From Verrucomicrobiota bacterium (GTDB lineage Bacteria > Verrucomicrobiota > Verrucomicrobiia > Limisphaerales > UBA11358): DNA of 8,124 nt. Under the pieces are notes generated by a model that made no database searches, was not told where the DNA came from, and saw only the letters and a program-made list of their open reading frames with translations. Position 1 is the stretch's first letter; every line of letters begins with the position of its first letter. The stretch is from NCBI GenBank assembly GCA_026225155.1, contig JAMFSG010000385.1:1-8124 (forward strand). Direction: 5' to 3'. Of this stretch, positions 5,916 through 8,124 are shown piece by piece. The translations under genes and the position numbers were made by a program.

Positions 5916-7439
5916 TTAATCGCACGGCACGGTGCGCGTGGAAGCCCATTCGCGGAGTTCTTCAACTTTTTCCGCCATGACGATGGACAGCGGACGCGTT
6001 TGATGGATTTCGGCGATCAAATCTTCCTGCGTCAGCGTATGTCGTTTGGCGCGGGCGGTATACATTGCGGAAACGATGGCTTGCTCGATTTCGGAACCGG
6101 AAAAACCTTTCGTCACTTCGATGATTTTTTCCAAATCAAATTCGGCCGGATCGAGCGAACGTTTGCGCAAATGGATCAGCAAAATGTCGCGGCGATTTTC
6201 CGGCGATGGCAGATCCACAAAAAAGATTTCATCGAAACGACCTTTGCGAACGAGTTCGGGCGGCAGACGCATGATGTCGTTGGCGGTGGCGACGACGAAA
6301 ACCGGTTTTTTGCGTTCGGACATCCACGTCAAAAAAGTTCCGAGAATACGGCGCGACAAACCGTCATCGTCATTTTGCACCGCGACGCCTTTTTCGATTT
6401 CGTCCATCCACAAAACGCAGGGCGACATGACTTCGGCGGTCTCAAATGCCTTGCGCAAATTGCGTTCCGTCTCACCGTAATATTTATTGTAGAGCACGCC
6501 GAAATCGAGGCGCAGCAACGGCGCGCGAAAAATGGCGGCGGCGGCTTTGGCGATGAGACTTTTGCCGCAACCTTGCACGCCGAGCAACAGCACGCCGCGC
6601 GGCGGATCGAGTGACGCCTCGGTTTCTTCGAGAAAAAATTCCTGGCGGACTTCGAGCCAGTGGCGCAAACGGTGCATGCCGCCGATTTCGGAAAATTTCG
6701 CGGTCTCGTATTCAAACGACAAAATGCCGTCGCGTCCGAGCAATTCATATTTCGCGCGCATGACTTCGGGCAATTCCGATTCGGAAATCACGCCGTCGTC
6801 ATTGATCGCTTTGAGCGCAAGGCGGCGAACATCCGTTGCCGAAAGTCCGATCAAATTTCGCACGAGCAGATCAATCGCCTTATTCGTCGTCTGCACATCG
6901 CGCTGGCCATGTTCCGCGCCCCATTCGCCGGCGACGTCGAAAACGATTCCGCGCACTTCGTCAGCGGACGGCAGCGGCATGCGAAATTGCGCGGTGAACG
7001 GCAATAATTCTTCCGGCATTTTCAACGCGTAACCGACGAGCATGACGGTCACATATTTTTTGGAGCAGTTCAGCGCGATGTCTTTGAGATGGCGCACATG
7101 AACGGCGTCTTGCAAATACGGATGAAAATCCAGCAGGACGAATAACGCATTCGACGCAGAATTTTTGATGTAATTCAAAACGTCGTTAGACTTTTCAACG
7201 GCGAGCAACGGTTGGTCGGCGGGATCAAGCGCTTGCATTCCTTCGGTCACGCTCCAGCGAAATGCCTTAAGTTGCTGGCGTTGCGCGATTTGCCGCGCCA
7301 TGCGGACGATCTGCGGTTCCTCGCTGCTTTCCATCACGATCAACGGCGTGCGCGAACGGACGATCGCCTCGAGATCGCGAATCGGACTTTCGGTAAAAAC
7401 GGATCCGGGCGTCGAGGAATGGCTGGGATGGAAATTCAT
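5916..7439 (-). CDS. Ycf46-like AAA+ ATPase
   Basis: Predicted soluble AAA+ ATPase of 507 residues resembling the Ycf46 proteins of cyanobacteria and plastids, which have about this length. The N-terminal half (about 20-235) is a family-specific domain, including TPLIVMESSEEPQIV and FVLLDFHPYL, without an intact P-loop. The active AAA+ module follows: Walker A GVQGCGKS (287-294), aromatic pore-loop-like NKYYGETE (318-325), Walker B VLWMDEIEK (342-350), sensor 1 VVATAND (382-388), second region of homology with RKGRFDEIFF (398-407; candidate arginine fingers R398 and R401) and sensor 2 GFSGSEIEQ (445-453). Cyanobacterial Ycf46 has been linked to regulation of photosynthesis and inorganic carbon use; nothing here suggests phototrophy, so the role is unknown. 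The ATG at 7439 lies in an inverted repeat. The gene is divergent from the deaminase gene (81-base gap). Confidence 0.88.
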   Translation of the reverse strand: MNFHPSHSSTPGSVFTESPIRDLEAIVRSRTPLIVMESSEEPQIVRMARQIAQRQQLKAFRWSVTEGMQALDPADQPLLAVEKSNDVLNYIKNSASNALFVLLDFHPYLQDAVHVRHLKDIALNCSKKYVTVMLVGYALKMPEELLPFTAQFRMPLPSADEVRGIVFDVAGEWGAEHGQRDVQTTNKAIDLLVRNLIGLSATDVRRLALKAINDDGVISESELPEVMRAKYELLGRDGILSFEYETAKFSEIGGMHRLRHWLEVRQEFFLEETEASLDPPRGVLLLGVQGCGKSLIAKAAAAIFRAPLLRLDFGVLYNKYYGETERNLRKAFETAEVMSPCVLWMDEIEKGVAVQNDDDGLSRRILGTFLTWMSERKKPVFVVATANDIMRLPPELVRKGRFDEIFFVDLPSPENRRDILLIHLRKRSLDPAEFDLEKIIEVTKGFSGSEIEQAIVSAMYTARAKRHTLTQEDLIAEIHQTRPLSIVMAEKVEELREWASTRTVPCD

Positions 7440-7463
7440 TGCGCGACTTAAAGCTCGCGCAAT
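7438..7463. promoter_or_regulatory. 9-bp perfect inverted repeat over the AAA+ gene start
   Basis: ATTGCGCGA (7438-7446) and TCGCGCAAT (7455-7463) are perfect inverted arms around 8 bases. One arm includes two bases of the start codon of the AAA+ ATPase gene. It lies in the 81-base gap between the divergent AAA+ and deaminase genes. It could be an operator for a dimeric regulator acting on both genes, or a hairpin in the AAA+ mRNA that limits access to the start. No -35/-10 pair in this gap is convincing. Confidence 0.45.
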
Positions 7464-7520
7464 TCAGTTTTGGTTCAAGAAAAATCTGGAGTCATCGCGT
7501 CAAAGCCGTTAAAAGCAGGC

Positions 7521-7958
7521 ATGGATGTTTTTCTTGAAGCGGCGATCGAGGAGGCAAAAAAAGGATTGGCGGCGGGCGGAATTCCCATCGGCTCGGTGCT
7601 GGTGCTTAATGGTAAAATCATTGGGCGCGGCCATAATCAGCGAGTGCAACATGGCAGCGTGATTCATCACGCAGAAATGAACTGCTTGGAAAATGCCGGA
7701 CGGCTTAAAGCTGCGGTTTATCAACGGTGTATTTTGTATTCGACGCTTTCGCCCTGTCCAATGTGCAGCGGCGCGGCATTGCTCTATAAAATTCCGAGAA
7801 TTGTGGTCGGTGAGAATTTAACTTTTCAAGGGCCGGAAGCGTATGTTCGTTCGCAAGGCGTGAAAGTGGAAATTTTGAACGATACGACGTGCATTCAGTT
7901 GATGAAAGATTTTATTGCCACACGACCGGAACTCTGGAACGAAGATATTGGCGTTTAA
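7521..7958 (+). CDS. Cytosine deaminase-like zinc deaminase (fungal FCY1 type)
   Basis: Predicted cytosolic zinc enzyme that hydrolyses cytosine to uracil and ammonia in pyrimidine salvage. The 145 residues carry the cytidine/deoxycytidylate deaminase fold motifs: HAE (H50, catalytic E52) and PCPMC (zinc ligands C79, C82). The match to yeast cytosine deaminase, recalled from memory, extends beyond the motifs: GIPIGSVLV, IGRGHNQR, LENAGRL, VYQRCILYSTLSPC, IPRIVVGEN and the C-terminal W-x-EDIG (W139, D142), which in yeast closes over the substrate. TadA tRNA deaminases share HAE and PCxxC but not the GEN and EDIG features. Start choice: ATG at 7521 gives MDVFLEAAIEEA, the usual bacterial start. 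An in-frame TTG at 7470 would add 17 residues and bring the start within 30 bases of the AAA+ gene. There is no good Shine-Dalgarno sequence for either. No codB-like permease is nearby. Guanine or another base as substrate remains possible. Confidence 0.88.
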   Translation: MDVFLEAAIEEAKKGLAAGGIPIGSVLVLNGKIIGRGHNQRVQHGSVIHHAEMNCLENAGRLKAAVYQRCILYSTLSPCPMCSGAALLYKIPRIVVGENLTFQGPEAYVRSQGVKVEILNDTTCIQLMKDFIATRPELWNEDIGV

Positions 7959-7985
7959 GTTTTCTTTTTTTCCAATTGTGGAAAT

Positions 7986-8019
7986 AAAAAACCCGAAGAA
8001 ATAAATTCTCCGGGTTTTT
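7986..8019 (-). terminator. Bidirectional intrinsic terminator between 5S rRNA and the deaminase gene
   Basis: AAAAACCCG (7987-7995) pairs with CGGGTTTTT (8011-8019), continued after one mismatch by AGAA/TTCT (7997-8000 with 8006-8009) around a 5-base loop. T-runs follow the stem in both directions. The minus-strand run (six T, then ATTT) is the longer, and the stem begins only a few bases after the 5S 3' end, so it most likely ends the rRNA operon transcript while also serving the deaminase mRNA. Confidence 0.8.
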
Positions 8020-8024
8020 GAAAG

Positions 8025-8124
8025 ACTGGCGGCTACCTACTCTCGCGGAAGCTATACAACCACTACCATCGGCCATGCAGTGTTTGACGGCCGTGTTCGG
8101 AATGGGAACGGGTCGGACCACTGC
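8025..8124 (-). rRNA. rrf: 5S ribosomal RNA, 5' part outside window
   Basis: The minus strand reads as the 3' five-sixths of a 5S rRNA. It contains the conserved loop segments CGACCCGTTCCCATTCCGAA and CCGATGGTAGTG, then GCGAGAGTAGGTAG and the closing GCCGCCAG of helix I. About 100 bases of the usual 115-120 are present; the 5' end lies past the right edge. The exact 3' end is uncertain by 2-3 bases. Transcription comes from outside the window, so 23S and 16S genes are expected upstream, to the right. It is convergent with the deaminase gene. Confidence 0.95.

Noticed and set aside
7470..7520. TTG start giving a longer deaminase
   Set aside because: The ATG at 7521 matches the usual start of bacterial homologues. 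The TTG has no ribosome-binding site and leaves only 30 bases to the divergent gene. It is not fully excluded, because an ASK-x4-GMD stretch there resembles the yeast N-terminus.

Overview
The window looks like chromosomal DNA from an uncultured member of the Verrucomicrobiota, probably near Pedosphaera/Limisphaerales. This rests on recognised sequence style, not on a search. The clues are the character of the IleS, DnaA and Ycf46-type proteins, start codons without clear Shine-Dalgarno sequences, and short composite intergenic repeats (ACGGATGGACAC... and GGGGACGCTCGCCCC) that I associate with such genomes.

Layout from left to right. The minus strand carries the first 740 codons of isoleucyl-tRNA synthetase (1-2220; its 3' end lies outside the window). 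Its reading frame contains a low-complexity, imperfectly palindromic insert. A gene-free stretch of about 1.08 kb (2221-3303) follows. It holds a probable ileS promoter, a composite inverted-repeat element, a candidate small RNA on the minus strand (TATAAT box, hairpins, strong intrinsic terminator), a further stem-loop, and a cluster of DnaA boxes that may mark oriC or a dnaA control region. dnaA (3304-4674, plus) comes next, then a short gap filled by an A/T-rich inverted repeat, then an ABC-2 type ATPase gene (4761-5738, plus) with no permease gene beside it.

A second copy of the composite inverted-repeat element (5752-5910) fills the gap between the ABC gene and the convergent Ycf46-like AAA+ ATPase gene (5916-7439, minus). 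A 9-bp inverted repeat spans the start of the AAA+ gene. Divergent from it is a small zinc deaminase that closely resembles fungal FCY1 cytosine deaminase (7521-7958, plus). The window ends with a bidirectional terminator and the 3' part of a 5S rRNA on the minus strand, so an rRNA operon probably lies just outside the right edge.

The genes do not form one pathway. They are housekeeping functions (translation, replication initiation, rRNA), two ATPases without obvious partners here, and a pyrimidine-salvage enzyme. I see no defence system, CRISPR array, prophage or transposase. The most unusual content is the repeats: two copies of one mosaic element with a compensatory change between their arms and an internal module in opposite orientation, plus a repeat-like palindrome translated inside ileS.
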